Source of the DNA: Acetobacterium bakii
GTDB lineage: Bacteria > Bacillota > Clostridia > Eubacteriales > Eubacteriaceae
Direction: 5' to 3'
Assembly: GCF_001263355.1 (NCBI RefSeq)
Contig: NZ_LGYO01000016.1
Coordinates: forward strand, 1-64,000
DNA length: 64,000 nucleotides
Part shown: in pieces, positions 17,095 to 25,645 of the stretch
Layout: every line of letters begins with the position of its first letter
Position numbering within the stretch: the first letter of the stretch is position 1
Program-made: the position numbers and the translations under genes
The notes under the pieces: generated by a model
What the model was told of the DNA's origin: nothing
Database searches by the model: none
The model's input: the letters and a program-made list of their open reading frames with translations, nothing else

Positions 17095-17580
17095 TTAATG
17101 ATGATGCCCACAGGTTTCGTCATGGGGATGATGTTCATGGCAGACTGGACAGGGTTCCGGATTTGAATTGGTTGTTTCTTCATCACCGGGAATCGCTTCT
17201 TTATAATCTGTCGTCAGCCCGTAGACGCTGCAGGTTCGCTCCAGTGCCATATGAAAGCACTGGATATTGGTGTCTTTTGAAATATTGGAAATAATGCCGT
17301 TAAAGGTTAAACGCCCTTCCCGGCTGTTGCCATGAGTTTTAGGGATTTCAGCGTTTACCGGGCGGTCTGCACGAACGCTGCTGAGTTTGATGAAATTCTC
17401 ATCCTCCAATTCAATCAGCCCTTTGATATGACCAATGACCGCATTCGGGGTTTTTCCGAGCTGCTCCATATAATTCCGGATAAAAAAGCATCCGATCTCC
17501 TTCCATGTTAAATTCTCTATGGTCTGCCGTGAGAACAGTGTGGTCTCCACCGCCAGTGTTTCAAATGTATTCTGATACAT
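17095..17580 (-). CDS. Putative C-terminal partner of the CobW GTPase, His/Cys-rich tail
   Basis: About 161 residues, starting MYQNTFETLAVET. The middle (NAVIGHIKGLIELEDENF, then the strand RLTFNGIIS) resembles the C-terminal domain found fused to CobW-type GTPases. The tail is strongly metal-binding: PCPVCHEHHPHDETCGHHH. It lies 20 bases downstream of a short CobW-type GTPase that lacks such a domain, so the two probably form a split enzyme. The third codon (17580) is used as the start for better spacing from GGAGAG. A role in metal or cobalamin delivery to the corrinoid proteins is inferred from context. Confidence 0.7.
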   Translation of the reverse strand: MYQNTFETLAVETTLFSRQTIENLTWKEIGCFFIRNYMEQLGKTPNAVIGHIKGLIELEDENFIKLSSVRADRPVNAEIPKTHGNSREGRLTFNGIISNISKDTNIQCFHMALERTCSVYGLTTDYKEAIPGDEETTNSNPEPCPVCHEHHPHDETCGHHH

Positions 17581-17600
17581 TGCCATCTCTCCGTTTCACT

Positions 17601-18194
17601 TTATTTAAGTATCTCTTCGATCTGATTGTCACTCAGTTCATTCACATTGATTTTCAAAACCGGAACCGTCTGATTGTATTTCCGGATGATGGCTTCTGAT
17701 TTTTCCAGCTCTGGTGCAGTTGCCACATCGATTTTATTGATAACGGCAATATCTGCCAGCGGAATGGATGATTCAAGATAGGGTTCCAAAACCGCTTCAA
17801 ACATCTCCACCCGGGTGGGATCCAGGATAAACACATTGTTCAGATTTTCTTTGGCAAAGCCACAGTGCTTCAGTGGCTGAAACAGTGCTTTGGGATCAGC
17901 GGCGCCGGATGGTTCCATCAGAATGTATTCAACCGCATAATTCGCCGTCAGTTTTTCAATGGTTTCTTCCAGACTGACTGCCAGAGTGCAGCAGACACAT
18001 CCCCCAAATATTTCCCAGACGTCATAGCCCATTTTTTTCATCTGCAGATTGTCAATTCCGATCTCCCCAACTTCGTTGACGATAATGGCACATTGTTTTT
18101 GCTGCTGTGCCAGATGTCTGGCTGTTTTTAAAAGTAACGAAGTCTTCCCCGAACCAAGAAAACCGGTAAAGAGTATTAATTTTGGATTATTCAT
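17601..18194 (-). CDS. CobW/P47K-type (G3E family) GTPase, short form
   Basis: A 197-residue GTPase. It shows the Walker A GFLGSGKTSLLL, the metal-binding GGCVCCTL (CxCC) motif that defines this family, the Walker B-type ILMEPSGAADP and the NKID specificity motif. Full-length CobW proteins carry an extra C-terminal domain; here that part seems to be encoded by the next gene. G3E GTPases act as metallochaperones or cofactor-insertion factors, so a role in corrinoid protein maturation or activation is likely. AAGGAG precedes the ATG. A consensus promoter with a GntR-type operator lies upstream. Confidence 0.92.
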   Translation of the reverse strand: MNNPKLILFTGFLGSGKTSLLLKTARHLAQQQKQCAIIVNEVGEIGIDNLQMKKMGYDVWEIFGGCVCCTLAVSLEETIEKLTANYAVEYILMEPSGAADPKALFQPLKHCGFAKENLNNVFILDPTRVEMFEAVLEPYLESSIPLADIAVINKIDVATAPELEKSEAIIRKYNQTVPVLKINVNELSDNQIEEILK

Positions 18195-18217
18195 GATCCA
18201 TCTCCTTAATCAACCTA

Positions 18218-18269
18218 TACGTACAAGTAAGTATGGATTAAATATAAGCCTTTGTAAACGTTTTGTCAA
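18218..18269 (-). promoter_or_regulatory. Promoter and putative GntR operator of the CobW unit
   Basis: On the minus strand TTGACA (18264-18269), a 17-base spacer and TATATT (18241-18246) form a good promoter. Immediately downstream is the plus-strand 17-mer TACGTACAAGTAAGTAT (18218-18234), which matches the site at 13333-13349 at 13 of 17 positions. Binding there would block transcription start. Confidence 0.7.
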
Positions 18270-18319
18270 TAGGCAATTTCAAATATAATTATTTTAAGCA
18301 TTATTTATACATACAAAAA

Positions 18320-18343
18320 AATCACCTTCTTTTGAAGATGATT
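18320..18343. terminator. Short bidirectional hairpin
   Basis: AATCACCTTC and GAAGATGATT pair (one mismatch) around TTTT, with an A6 run on one side. On the minus strand it follows a small coding remnant and would end that transcript. Confidence 0.7.
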
Positions 18344-18367
18344 CTGTTGCGTCATTTGAATTTTTCA

Positions 18368-18450
18368 TTACTTGTTTTGTGCTTCGATATATTTTTCCAT
18401 AATCGCTGCACCCATCCCTACCAATGCTTCACAGTGTCGATTCTGATAAT
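18368..18450 (-). pseudogene. Possible C-terminal remnant of an unknown gene
   Basis: On the minus strand a frame reads KDYYQNRHCEALVGMG, then AAIMEKYIEAQNK and a stop, directly before the hairpin at 18320-18343. It has a protein-like composition and no start codon or ribosome site. I do not recognise the family. It could be the tail of a gene whose front was replaced by the neighbouring small unknown gene. Confidence 0.25.
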
Positions 18451-18455
18451 AATCT

Positions 18456-18830
18456 TTACTGACTGTTTAAAATAGGAGCAAGAACAATACAATTATTATT
18501 TTCTAAAATATCAAAATACATATTTTTATTAAACACTTGATTCTTTTGGGGATAGATATTCCAACATTCGGTTAACATATTCAGCAACACTTTCTCCGAT
18601 ATTTTCCACGAAATTGTATTGTTCAAAAGTGATTGGTACAATGCCATTAATAGCATAATAATATTAAAATCTCTATTATTATAATTATAAGCACTCAAAA
18701 AATACTTCTTTCTAAAGATATCAAGATTTGTCAAAAAATTTAAGTATATCGTATCACTTCGAGAATCCCCGCAAAACTTACTTAAAATTTTGTAACACTT
18801 ATAAAAGACAACTTTTTCTATTTTTTCCAT
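18456..18830 (-). CDS. Small protein of unknown function
   Basis: A 124-residue protein, unusually A/T-rich in codon use and rich in Asn, Ile, Leu and Lys, with no motif that I recognise. It overlaps the end of the upstream DUF3089 hydrolase gene by 13 bases. A strong AAGGAG five bases before its ATG supports real, coupled translation. It has no signal peptide and no clear membrane helix, although residues about 55-70 (FNIIMLLMALYQSLL) are hydrophobic. The compositional contrast with the upstream gene suggests a recent arrival. Confidence 0.5.
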   Translation of the reverse strand: MEKIEKVVFYKCYKILSKFCGDSRSDTIYLNFLTNLDIFRKKYFLSAYNYNNRDFNIIMLLMALYQSLLNNTISWKISEKVLLNMLTECWNIYPQKNQVFNKNMYFDILENNNCIVLAPILNSQ

Positions 18831-19777
18831 AAAGTCTCCTTTTTTGCTAAATATGCGTTCACTCTCTTTTGCGCATTTTTTCTTAAATCGTAATAATAAA
18901 GCGAATAATCGCCACTATGTAAATTCCCCAGAGGAAAGTATTTTTCACCGCCAATGATCCGAAAATCTTCAGGATTTGCGGTACTGCAAATGACTACACC
19001 GCGATTCATATCAATTCTGGCATCGGCATAATGAAGCTTGTCAAGTATATCAATCAAGTGTCCCTCTTCGTCGCGTCTGACAATCCGAGAACCCAGGCTC
19101 AAGCTGGATGATATTTCTGTCTCGTCACATTTCCAGGAAATTGGATTTATTGCAATCGTGCCATGCGGTACGGTGATATTTTCTGCAGTAATACCGGGTG
19201 CTTCTGTATTATACGAGATGATTACTCCATAATCGGTCTCGCCGCTGGCAAATCGAAGATGCGGATTATTTTCTAAATACTGTTGGGTTATGCCATAACC
19301 AATGATATAGGCAGCAACCATGGATTGGTTGTATTCCGGATGTTTTTTAAATGAAGTAGCCAGCAGAATGGAAATTAAAATAGATCCCTGTGAATGACCT
19401 GCCAGAATAAACGGTCGTCCATTGTTAAAATTTTCCATATAATAGGTAAACGCCTGAATCACATCGGTCACAGGTCCGGCAATGAACTCTCTGATATCAT
19501 TTTTTTTCTGATCGATCAGATATTCAAGACTTATTTGGCGGTAATATGGTACAAAATAGTTACCGACAGCCTTAAATACCGAGCCTTTATTGATAACATT
19601 TTCCCGGGCTCGCTGACGCATTGCGCCATGGGTAACAGGGCAGATTGCCGGTTCGCCCGGGCTATTATAATAAGCGGTTGGATACACATAAAATACATCA
19701 ACTGGCAAATTCGAATCGAATGTGCAAAACATCCAGTTGTTACGGTCTTGATAATCGGTTGTATATTGGTGAACCAT
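18818..19777 (-). CDS. DUF3089 family alpha/beta hydrolase, cytoplasmic form
   Basis: A 319-residue hydrolase. The nucleophile elbow is GHSQGS within RPFILAGHSQGSILIS; VDVFYVYPTAYY near the start and NPHLRFA, VIISYNTEAPG and NPISWK further on are shared with the lipoprotein at 33921. The acid and base residues are probably in the C-terminal third (the sequence has a Ser-Asp-His family fold), but I cannot assign them. No signal peptide is present, unlike the paralogue. GGAGG precedes the ATG. The substrate is unknown; an esterase or lipase-like activity is expected. Confidence 0.88.
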   Translation of the reverse strand: MVHQYTTDYQDRNNWMFCTFDSNLPVDVFYVYPTAYYNSPGEPAICPVTHGAMRQRARENVINKGSVFKAVGNYFVPYYRQISLEYLIDQKKNDIREFIAGPVTDVIQAFTYYMENFNNGRPFILAGHSQGSILISILLATSFKKHPEYNQSMVAAYIIGYGITQQYLENNPHLRFASGETDYGVIISYNTEAPGITAENITVPHGTIAINPISWKCDETEISSSLSLGSRIVRRDEEGHLIDILDKLHYADARIDMNRGVVICSTANPEDFRIIGGEKYFPLGNLHSGDYSLYYYDLRKNAQKRVNAYLAKKETLWKK

Positions 19778-19842
19778 TTTTATTCCTCCCTCTAAAACAT
19801 TTCTCCTTAAAACCTGTTGAAATGTTTATTTTAAGGATATAA

Positions 19843-19884
19843 GGGACTGTCACTTCTCTGAAAATCAGATAATTTGTGACAGCC
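19843..19884 (-). terminator. Terminator of the microcompartment operon
   Basis: GGGACTGTCAC pairs with GTGACAGCCC around a loop of about 20 bases. It lies downstream of the aldehyde dehydrogenase gene, the last gene of the operon, and is followed on the minus strand by a T-rich stretch. Confidence 0.7.
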
Positions 19885-19953
19885 CGAGTGATACTTATCT
19901 TGATGCATCGTTACGCATATTTTATCCTTTTGAAAAAAGATTGTTAAAAACTA

Positions 19954-21456
19954 CTATCTTGTACCACTTCTAACATTGAATTCTTTGATCAAAGCGCATC
20001 GGGTCTCCCGAGTAAATGATTTAGGACGTGTCAGACCTTCACCGGTTGGTCCGGCAATCGTCATGGTTGCATATCCTTCTCCGCCATAACCAACACCGGC
20101 AAATGACGGCCCATTTTTGACAAGAATTGTCGTTTGGATTGCTTTCGCATATTCAGTAATGGTATGGACATCTCGTGAATGCAGCACCGCACTATGTCTT
20201 CTGCGGCCTTCGATGATAACTGCTTTTTCAATTCCCTCATCGACATTTTTAACTCTGACGATGGGCAGCAATGGCATCAGATATTCTTCCATGACAGTAA
20301 TATGATCGGCCGGAACTTCATAAATAATCGTTCTTATCTCATCGCCAACCGTGATCCCGATATCCGTTAAAATGATCTTAGCGTCTTTTCCAATATATTT
20401 CCGATTAACACCACCCTTATCTGTCGTGACTAAATCAGTTAATTTATCAATCGTTGCCATATCCTTTATCAGATATGCCCCATTCTTTTGCATTTCGCCA
20501 ATCAGTAAATCCGCAATGCTGTCAATGACCAGGCACTCTTTTTCACCGTTGCACTGGATGCAGTTCTCAAAGCTGTTACCGGCAATGATATCTTTTGCCG
20601 CTTTGGGAATATCCGCGGTTTCATCAACAAATACCGGTGGATTACCGGGTCCTGCTCCAATGGCCTTTTTCCCGGATGATAAAATAGCTTTGACAACACC
20701 TGGTCCACCGGTGGCAACTAATAAATCAATTTTAGGATGGTGCATCATTTCATTTGCTTTATCAATCGTCGCTTCCTTGGTTGTAACAAAAATATTTGCC
20801 GGACCGCCAGCTTCCCGGACCGCTTCATTCATCAATTCTAATACCGCATAGGTCGTGTTTTTCCCGCCTGGATGCGGACTAAAAACTACACTGTTTCCAG
20901 CCGCAACCATACAAATGCCATTATGGATCGGTGTACACGATGGTGCCGTTGAAGGCAACACGCAACAAGCAACGCCATAGGCTCTTTTTTCAATTAACGT
21001 CAGACCATCGTCCCCGGTATATACTTCCGGTTTTATATCTTCCACACCAGGCGTTTTATTGATTGTGAGCAGATGTTTAGCAACCTTATCTTCATAGCGG
21101 CCATAACCCGTTTCATCAAGTTCCATGCGAACTAATTGGGGAATATTTTCTCTGATTTTTTCACGGATCGCGTTAATTATCTCAGCACGTTTGGCCAATG
21201 AACATTTTACTAATTCCTTTTGAGCCTTCACTGCCGCTTCAACCGCATCATCCACTTCATCAAATAAGAATGAATTTTTTTTCTCTGCTGCTTCTTCATA
21301 TTGCTGATTTCCGGAACATACCGTAGCATCAAACGATAATTCATTATTGGTTGATATATTATGCGTCTGTGATTCTGTATCGCAATTGAACTGATTCAAT
21401 AAATCATTGATGAAATTATTTACGTACTTGTTGTCATTATTTTCAGATGAAAACAT
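19954..21456 (-). CDS. pduP: CoA-acylating aldehyde dehydrogenase of the microcompartment (PduP/EutE type)
   Basis: A 500-residue enzyme that oxidises an aldehyde to acyl-CoA with NAD. The catalytic Cys lies in SFENCIQCNGEKE, by alignment the second Cys of that stretch. Other family marks are VLPSTAPSCTPIHN and VATGGPGVVKAILSSGKKAIG. The N-terminus (DNKYVNNFINDLLNQF) is an amphipathic helix joined by a linker, as in encapsulation peptides of PduP. With the upstream diol dehydratase-type enzyme it would give acyl-CoA for PduL. It is the last gene of the operon; the start is preceded by a weaker GAGG site. The gene symbol is by function and the exact subfamily is uncertain. Confidence 0.92.
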   Translation of the reverse strand: MFSSENNDNKYVNNFINDLLNQFNCDTESQTHNISTNNELSFDATVCSGNQQYEEAAEKKNSFLFDEVDDAVEAAVKAQKELVKCSLAKRAEIINAIREKIRENIPQLVRMELDETGYGRYEDKVAKHLLTINKTPGVEDIKPEVYTGDDGLTLIEKRAYGVACCVLPSTAPSCTPIHNGICMVAAGNSVVFSPHPGGKNTTYAVLELMNEAVREAGGPANIFVTTKEATIDKANEMMHHPKIDLLVATGGPGVVKAILSSGKKAIGAGPGNPPVFVDETADIPKAAKDIIAGNSFENCIQCNGEKECLVIDSIADLLIGEMQKNGAYLIKDMATIDKLTDLVTTDKGGVNRKYIGKDAKIILTDIGITVGDEIRTIIYEVPADHITVMEEYLMPLLPIVRVKNVDEGIEKAVIIEGRRRHSAVLHSRDVHTITEYAKAIQTTILVKNGPSFAGVGYGGEGYATMTIAGPTGEGLTRPKSFTRETRCALIKEFNVRSGTR

Positions 21457-21629
21457 CGTTATACCTCAAAACTTTCTGTACTCTCTGTCTAAGATTGTAA
21501 AATAAGATTCGCCAACCGGTTCAGGTTTACCTCCCCGAATTTTGAATCATTCGAAACCAACTTCCGGCCACGCTTTAACAAAGCCCTTCTATTTATAAAA
21601 CGAACGACTTACGCTGCATCGCTTTTTAA

Positions 21630-22415
21630 TTAAATATAGGGCGTTGTTACCGATGGGCAAGGACCGCCAAGTGCTTCCAGTGCCTGCTTGCCAACTTCTC
21701 TGGCAGCATAAATCGCTTGACGGACTGCTCCGGCATCACCAGTGATGAAGATCATTGACTCATTCGAGTATTTGGTTCCGCCATTATCAGGAGAAGCGTA
21801 ACCAACGAGTTCGACATTAGCCGATTTTAATGCGGAATCAGCCATTAATACGCCGATCCCTGCCGGAGCACCAACAACGATACCAAAGGCTTTTCCGATC
21901 GGAGCGCCCAGTGTCATGTTACAGGCAAAGCTTGCGCGCGCCGTATATTGGAATTCCAAATGACCGGCCGAATTCGAATATACATCTCCAAAGGTTCTGT
22001 TCAAGTCATGAAGTGCCACTTCAACCGCTCTTTTTGCATCTGAAACATCTTCTGCGCCAAAGATAATCAAAGAACCATGGCCGGCTCCACCTTCAGTGTC
22101 TCTTGCTAATTCGCAAGAGACAACTTCGCAATTGGTTGCTTTTACTGCCTCATCCGCTGCAAATATTTGGGGGCCAGCACCAGTTCGGGCGGAAAGAATA
22201 CCGATTGACCGGTATTTTGGATCAATTTTCATTGCTTCGTGCAATGTTTTATCGACGTTTGCAATAACAAATCCAATGGTATTACCAATAGCGGTTCCTA
22301 CGAATTCGGTTAATCCACATACCCCAGTGGCCGCAGCTACAGTACCGGTTTCTTTAACATCGCCCATTTTCTTCATAACTTCTTCCATCAATTTGTTCAT
22401 TAAATCATCTTTCAT
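21630..22415 (-). CDS. pduB: Tandem-domain shell protein (BMC-T), PduB-like
   Basis: A 261-residue protein with two BMC folds (about residues 40-140 and 150-250; the second includes GIGVLMADSALKSANVELVG). It forms pseudohexameric trimers in the facets of the microcompartment. It starts with an amphipathic helix, MKDDLMNKLMEEVMKKMGD, followed by a flexible Gly/Thr/Ala linker, resembling both the N-terminal extension of PduB and the encapsulation peptides of the enzymes in this operon. That helix may tie the cargo to the shell. GGAGG precedes the ATG. Confidence 0.93.
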   Translation of the reverse strand: MKDDLMNKLMEEVMKKMGDVKETGTVAAATGVCGLTEFVGTAIGNTIGFVIANVDKTLHEAMKIDPKYRSIGILSARTGAGPQIFAADEAVKATNCEVVSCELARDTEGGAGHGSLIIFGAEDVSDAKRAVEVALHDLNRTFGDVYSNSAGHLEFQYTARASFACNMTLGAPIGKAFGIVVGAPAGIGVLMADSALKSANVELVGYASPDNGGTKYSNESMIFITGDAGAVRQAIYAAREVGKQALEALGGPCPSVTTPYI

Positions 22416-22445
22416 TAATTTACGCCTCCGTATTTATTTTAATAA

Positions 22446-22721
22446 TTATAGATTCGGCAAAATTTTCTCTACATCACCATGTGGTCTTGGGATCACATGG
22501 ACTGAAACAACTTGTCCAACTTTATCAGCTGCCGCAGCACCTGCATCAACCGCTGCTTTGACCGCGCCAACATCGCCGCGAACCATTACGGTTACTAATC
22601 CGGAACCGATTTTTTCGTAACCCACTAATGATACGTTTGCTGATTTTACCATTGCATCCGCTGCTTCAATTGCTGAAACCAGACCTTTGGTTTCAATCAT
22701 ACCCAAAGCTTCATTTGTCAT
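22446..22721 (-). CDS. pduA: Hexameric shell protein (BMC-H), PduA/PduJ-like
   Basis: A 91-residue single BMC-domain protein: [20 protein letters not shown], then [34 protein letters not shown] and [15 protein letters not shown]. These are the hallmarks of the main facet protein. The start at 22721 is used because AAAGGGTG lies before it and the family begins there; an upstream in-frame ATG at 22781 adds a non-homologous 20 residues. It lies between the glycyl radical enzyme and the PduB-like gene. Confidence 0.96.
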   Translation of the reverse strand: MTNEALGMIETKGLVSAIEAADAMVKSANVSLVGYEKIGSGLVTVMVRGDVGAVKAAVDAGAAAADKVGQVVSVHVIPRPHGDVEKILPNL

Positions 22722-22807
22722 AATTTTCACCCTTTCTGAAAATAAAACAGTATTGGTGGTGTGAACACGCTTTTGCGTCACACCACCGATTACTTTTTAA
22801 TTATCTT

Positions 22808-25444
22808 TTAGATTTCATCGAATGCGTTACGGTGAATTAAATCATCCTGAAGGGCTTTACTCAATCTTGTAAAGTAAGCACTGTATCCGGCAACCCGAAC
22901 CAAAAGTCCTTTGTAATTTTCGGGATGTAATTGGGCATCGATAAGCGTTTCGACATTCTGAATATGGAACTGGATATGGAGTGGGTTTTGGTGGAAATAG
23001 GAATGGATAAACCCAATCATATTTTTGGTGCCCTCTTTACCGGAAACACTGTTTGGCGTAAATCTGATATTTAATAATGTTCCGTTGCCGGCTTTTTGAT
23101 GGTCATACTTAGCCGCTGAATTACACATTGCCGTTGGACCATTAACATCATGGTTGCCAGCCATTGTATTGACAGCACCGATACAATTTGAAACAGCTTC
23201 GTAAGCTTTTCTTCCGTCAGGAGTAGCCGCTTGGATCATCCCAATACCGACATTGGCTGAGACACTGTATAAACCGGCTGCATATTTACCGCCTCTAACA
23301 TTTTCACGTCCATTGATGAACTCAAAGTAACATTCACTTGCAAAGACAGAATAGGCATCAGCTTCATCATTATCATTACCGAAATGCGGGATACGATCGC
23401 TGTTGGCAAGCTGATATATTTCTTCATAACCTTTCCAGTCTTTTCTCAGACAATCCAGGAATTGTTCCCCGGTGATTCTTTTATCTTCAAATACTATTTT
23501 CTGGATATTGATTAAGGAATCGCCAACGGTGGCTGGACCGACCCCTTGAGGACCTGAAAAATTGTATTTTGCACCGCCGGCGGTTAAATCCACACCATTT
23601 TCAATGGCACACTTGTTCATACCCGATAAGAATGGCAATGGTTTAAGATCTTTATGAGCCTCTTCAACACAGTTCATACAGCTAACCATGCGATCACACC
23701 AGTATTTCATTTGTTGTCGATAAGAATCTTTTACCTCATCGATATTTTTTGCGGTTGCTAAGCTGCCGGTATTTGGTCCCAGTGTTTTGCCTGCTCCGAC
23801 GCAGATGCTGAAGCGCGGACAATTGGGACTGCAATCGATACACTGACCGCCATTTAAAGCTAGTTCCATGGCTTTTGGCAAACTGTAGTAACATAAATCA
23901 TGGGCACCGTATTCTTTGCCGGGTACATCAAGTTCAACACAACCTACCATTGTACAGGTTCGGGCATCTTCCAATGAAATACCTTTAGCCAATTCAGTTG
24001 GGATAATGCCTTCAATATTAAATAATTTTGGCTGACCGGTACCAATTTTAATGGCTTCAACCATTTTAACTTTAATTTCCCAGGGTGCGGCATCATTCCA
24101 TTGGCAGGCAAACCAGGGATCTGGTAAACAGGTATGGTTATGGGCTTCGATCGCTAAATAGGTAAGGTCATTCGTTGCATCTGAACCATCTGCTTTCTGT
24201 CCGCCAACAACGAGACAAGGACCGCCAATGCCAACTTCACTGTTTAAGGTTGCTGTTTCTTCATCACGCAGTTTACGCAGTTCGTGAATTTTAACATAGA
24301 AACTTTCCATACATTGAGCGACAAAAGATTTGGTGATTTTGCCCTCTTTCATATCTTTTTCATAGAAAGGATATAATACCTGATCAAAATTAGCATAGGT
24401 GATTGAATGACCATTACTTTCGATCATGGTAATATTTGAAGCCAGGTGGTATAGTTGCAGGGCATCCCAATAACCTTTTGGTTTATTTTCTGAAACCCAG
24501 TCGCAGTTTTCAGCAATCTGTTGTAAAATTTTCTTTTCGTCCGGATTTGTTTCGGCAGCAGCTTTTGCTCTTGCACAGGCAGCGTATCTTCTGAAAAATT
24601 TAGATGCCGCTTCCAAGCTTATCAGTGCCGCCGTATAGAATTCTCTTTTCTTAAGATTGGCCAGTGTCGTAAAGTCATCAATTGCTTCCAGCTGTTCGAC
24701 AATCATTCTTTTTAATCCGCTGTAGCCTTCATTTAATATCGTTTCATAATCCAGACAGGTATGACCGACACCGCCATACACATACAGGTTAGGCATGAAT
24801 ATTGGCCGACCGCCTAAAGATGATCCTTTTATTTCTTCCTGAGTCAGATAATTATTTACGACATGGTCTTTCAGGTTTTTACCTTCCCAGTATTCAGCTA
24901 TGCTTAATAAATCTGCTTTTGTTTGATCTGAACATGCAAAAATGTCGGTTTTTCGATTGTACCATGGTGAATTATTTAATTCATCGACGATCCAGTCAAA
25001 TGAGAATTCCGGAAAAAATGGGGAACAACGCGCGGGAGCACCCATTTCACCAACAATTAATTCATCCGGGTAAATGTTAATTGTTATGTTGTCAAGAATA
25101 TAATTTAAGATCTTAGCATTGGTGATAATTTGCGAACCACCATTCCCCCCAAACATCTTATGCGCTTCGGTATAGAGCATCGCTCTTTCGGCATCGGCAG
25201 CTTCGGTGATTGCACAAACCCGGTGAAGAATTCGGTTTGTGCGATCATAGGGACTTGGACTTGTTTTAGTGGGATCGCCAAAATTCATCATTCCATATTC
25301 TTTATCGAATGGTTCACAGCCACCTTCGCCTAAAACTTCATTAAACTGACTATTTGCAGCACTGCTGCCTGTCCGCGGACTTTTTGCCATTTGGCACATA
25401 ACCTGTTCCACTAATGCTTGGACTTGTTGTTTCGACATTTCCAT
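22808..25444 (-). CDS. Microcompartment glycyl radical enzyme, probable diol dehydratase
   Basis: An 878-residue glycyl radical enzyme. The first 20 residues (KQQVQALVEQVMCQMAK) form an encapsulation-peptide-like helix, followed by a linker. Active-site marks are His228 in GVGHTCLDY, SNGHSITY, Cys502 and Glu504 in GCVELD, His515-Asp516 in GAHD, and the glycyl loop RVAGYSAY with Gly853. The Asp at Cys+14 and the substrate-site His fit diol dehydratases rather than choline lyase. It lacks the FGGYPM motif of DhaB1 and has an extra Cys cluster (535, 538, 542, 548). 1,2-Propanediol is the best guess for substrate, but another diol or polyol is possible. The start at 25444 is set by AGGAGG. Confidence 0.93.
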   Translation of the reverse strand: MEMSKQQVQALVEQVMCQMAKSPRTGSSAANSQFNEVLGEGGCEPFDKEYGMMNFGDPTKTSPSPYDRTNRILHRVCAITEAADAERAMLYTEAHKMFGGNGGSQIITNAKILNYILDNITINIYPDELIVGEMGAPARCSPFFPEFSFDWIVDELNNSPWYNRKTDIFACSDQTKADLLSIAEYWEGKNLKDHVVNNYLTQEEIKGSSLGGRPIFMPNLYVYGGVGHTCLDYETILNEGYSGLKRMIVEQLEAIDDFTTLANLKKREFYTAALISLEAASKFFRRYAACARAKAAAETNPDEKKILQQIAENCDWVSENKPKGYWDALQLYHLASNITMIESNGHSITYANFDQVLYPFYEKDMKEGKITKSFVAQCMESFYVKIHELRKLRDEETATLNSEVGIGGPCLVVGGQKADGSDATNDLTYLAIEAHNHTCLPDPWFACQWNDAAPWEIKVKMVEAIKIGTGQPKLFNIEGIIPTELAKGISLEDARTCTMVGCVELDVPGKEYGAHDLCYYSLPKAMELALNGGQCIDCSPNCPRFSICVGAGKTLGPNTGSLATAKNIDEVKDSYRQQMKYWCDRMVSCMNCVEEAHKDLKPLPFLSGMNKCAIENGVDLTAGGAKYNFSGPQGVGPATVGDSLINIQKIVFEDKRITGEQFLDCLRKDWKGYEEIYQLANSDRIPHFGNDNDEADAYSVFASECYFEFINGRENVRGGKYAAGLYSVSANVGIGMIQAATPDGRKAYEAVSNCIGAVNTMAGNHDVNGPTAMCNSAAKYDHQKAGNGTLLNIRFTPNSVSGKEGTKNMIGFIHSYFHQNPLHIQFHIQNVETLIDAQLHPENYKGLLVRVAGYSAYFTRLSKALQDDLIHRNAFDEI

Positions 25445-25645
25445 AATAAAACCTCCTAAATTTTTAACACTGTGTATTAACTTAATTACATCATACTGTT
25501 TTAACCGATTACAATCGAGTTCCAAAATTGTTCAGACCAATTCATCTTTTGTTTTGTGCTGAAGCGAACAACCAATCATTTTTTAACACCAATCATTTAT
25601 TGACAATCATCATACCTCCTTATCGCAATGGCCTGACAAAATTAC

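Noticed and set aside
22808-25444. Choline trimethylamine-lyase (CutC) as the identity of the microcompartment enzyme
   Set aside because: From memory of CutC active-site residues, the Tyr before the GHxxxD segment and the Thr at Cys+13 are not present; instead His at +13 and Asp at +14 fit diol dehydratases.
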